Source of the DNA: Paucidesulfovibrio gracilis DSM 16080
GTDB lineage: Bacteria; Desulfobacterota; Desulfovibrionia; Desulfovibrionales; Desulfovibrionaceae
Direction of reading: 5' to 3'
Assembly (NCBI RefSeq): GCF_900167125.1
Contig: NZ_FUYC01000006.1
Coordinates: 1 to 64,000, forward strand
DNA length: 64,000 bases
Shown here piece by piece: positions 63,313-64,000 of the stretch. Both the position numbers and the translations under genes were made by a program. The stretch's first letter is position 1; each line of letters begins with the position of its first letter. Below the pieces are notes generated by a model. That model did no database searches. It had not been told where the DNA came from and saw only the letters and a list, made by a program, of their open reading frames with translations.

Positions 63313-64000
63313 ATGATTATCTGTTTAGCATGTTACCAGGACCGGTTAGCCTCGGTCTTTGAAAACGCCAGTGAGTTCCGGCTGTATCGCCTGGACGACG
63401 AGAACAATATTACCCCCGCAGGCCATGTATCCCTTCCCTCAAAGGACCCAACGGACAGGACATCCGCCATATTGGCCTGCGGGGTTCATCTCGTCATCTG
63501 CGGCGGGGTGTGCGGCGGTGTTCGCCACTCCCTGGAGGCGGCAGGGCTGGAACTGCGGCCCTGGCTGCGTGGCCGGGTGGACGAAGTGCTCGCCGCTGTG
63601 CGGCAGAACACGCTTGAACAATTGACCATGCCCGGTTGCCGTTGTCGTCGCAACGGTGCGGGCCAGGACTGCGGACCCGGACGAGGAAACGGACCGGGGC
63701 GCGGATATGGGCGTGGGCATGGCTTGGGGCATGGTCCCCAGGGACCGGGAGCTGGTCGCCGGTCGCGAAGTGCGGTCATCCCCACAATGGGAACCGCAGG
63801 TACGTGCTGCGGCCAAATGCCCGCTCCCATGCCCGAACAACAGACGTTCAACCAAGGAGAAACCATGAAGATAGCCATCAGCTGCGAAGGCCCGGGCCTG
63901 GAAAGCAAACTGGACCCCCGCTTTGGGCGCGCTGCCGGATTTTTGATTTATGATCTGGAAACCGGTGCGGATGAATACGTGAACAACGAGCAGAATTTGA
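63313..64000 (+). CDS. Tandem NifX-domain (ORP-like) protein, in-frame fusion, truncated by window end
   Basis: The frame from ATG 63313 is open to the end of the window (229 codons so far). Domain 1 (residues 1-100) has LACYQDRLASVFENASEF, HLVICGGVCGGVRHSLEAAG and REAVRQ-type helices, a dinitrogenase-cofactor (NifX/NifB-C, MTH1175-like) fold. A Gly/Arg/His-rich linker with paired cysteines (about 110-165) follows. Domain 2 starts at Met185 (MKIAISCEGPGLESKLDPRFGRAAG) with the classic DxRFGRA block and its own Shine-Dalgarno, AAGGAGAAACC, so an internal start is likely. In D. vulgaris I recall separate genes (DVU2107, DVU2108) here. The fusion, or lost stop codon, is odd. Confidence 0.82.
   Translation, partial: MIICLACYQDRLASVFENASEFRLYRLDDENNITPAGHVSLPSKDPTDRTSAILACGVHLVICGGVCGGVRHSLEAAGLELRPWLRGRVDEVLAAVRQNTLEQLTMPGCRCRRNGAGQDCGPGRGNGPGRGYGRGHGLGHGPQGPGAGRRSRSAVIPTMGTAGTCCGQMPAPMPEQQTFNQGETMKIAISCEGPGLESKLDPRFGRAAGFLIYDLETGADEYVNNEQNL

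Overview
The window looks like a chromosomal segment of a sulfate-reducing deltaproteobacterium of the Desulfovibrio / Pseudodesulfovibrio type. This is an inference from gene content. The markers are a siroheme-decarboxylase type heme gene beside hemL, an anaerobic cobalamin branch (cbiD, cbiET, cobM, cobT), hypAB, an orange-protein (ORP) type sigma-54 regulator followed by NifX-like genes, a HesB-like selenoprotein, and VPLPA/PEP-CTERM surface proteins. The DNA is GC-rich and densely coding, with short overlaps and strong Shine-Dalgarno sites. No tRNA, rRNA, insertion sequence or CRISPR array was seen.

Layout. 1-7.2 kb: a dispersed hairpin element, then an operon of a degenerate EPSP-synthase-like protein, a coiled-coil protein, a methyltransferase, aconitase and a PpiD-like foldase. 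7.4-13 kb: a PEP-CTERM protein, a Cys-rich protein, a methyltransferase, a PilZ protein, an AMMECR1 protein, a UMF1 transporter and ArgO. 13.0-13.7 kb: three direct 233-bp repeats sit between argO and argP. 13.8-21.9 kb: argP, an RDD protein, dinB, a flagellar group (fliJ, a MotE-like gene, a FliD-like gene with truA embedded) and an RRM protein. 22-28.5 kb: a second PEP-CTERM protein behind a Fur-like box, then a minus-strand cobalamin operon. 28.5-44.5 kb: gpsA, ahb-type gene, hemL, ribE, a chemoreceptor, ribBA, ribH, nusB, leuS, lptE, holA, radC, acyP and lon. 44.6-50.7 kb: a chemoreceptor, a dual-receiver GGDEF protein, a zinc-ribbon protein, hemC and a small protein behind a sigma-28 promoter. 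50.7-60.1 kb: cobT, a WcbI-like protein, a YkgJ-like protein, a shikimate-kinase-like protein, pyrR, a TetR regulator, the selenoprotein, a PaaK-like ligase, a permease with a C-terminal cytoplasmic domain, and a CBS-ACT protein. 60.4-64 kb: hypA, hypB, the sigma-54 activator and an in-frame tandem NifX-domain gene that runs off the window.

Themes. Tetrapyrrole synthesis recurs (hemL, hemC, the siroheme-decarboxylase gene, cbiD, cbiET, cobM, cobT). So do motility and c-di-GMP signalling (fliJ, motE-like, fliD-like, two chemoreceptors, GGDEF, PilZ, sigma-28 promoter) and metal or Fe-S handling (hypAB, selenoprotein, ORP-like gene, several small Cys-rich proteins).

The strongest items for a second look are: (1) the selenoprotein read through an in-frame TGA at 55652, with a hairpin just downstream; (2) the uninterrupted NifX-NifX reading frame behind a good sigma-54 promoter, next to an activator carrying GAFTDA in place of GAFTGA; (3) the three hairpin-rich repeats between argO and argP; (4) the chemoreceptor with a C-terminal sensor-like domain inserted in the riboflavin gene run; (5) the degenerate EPSP-synthase-like protein; and (6) the paired PEP-CTERM proteins, one under a Fur-like box.
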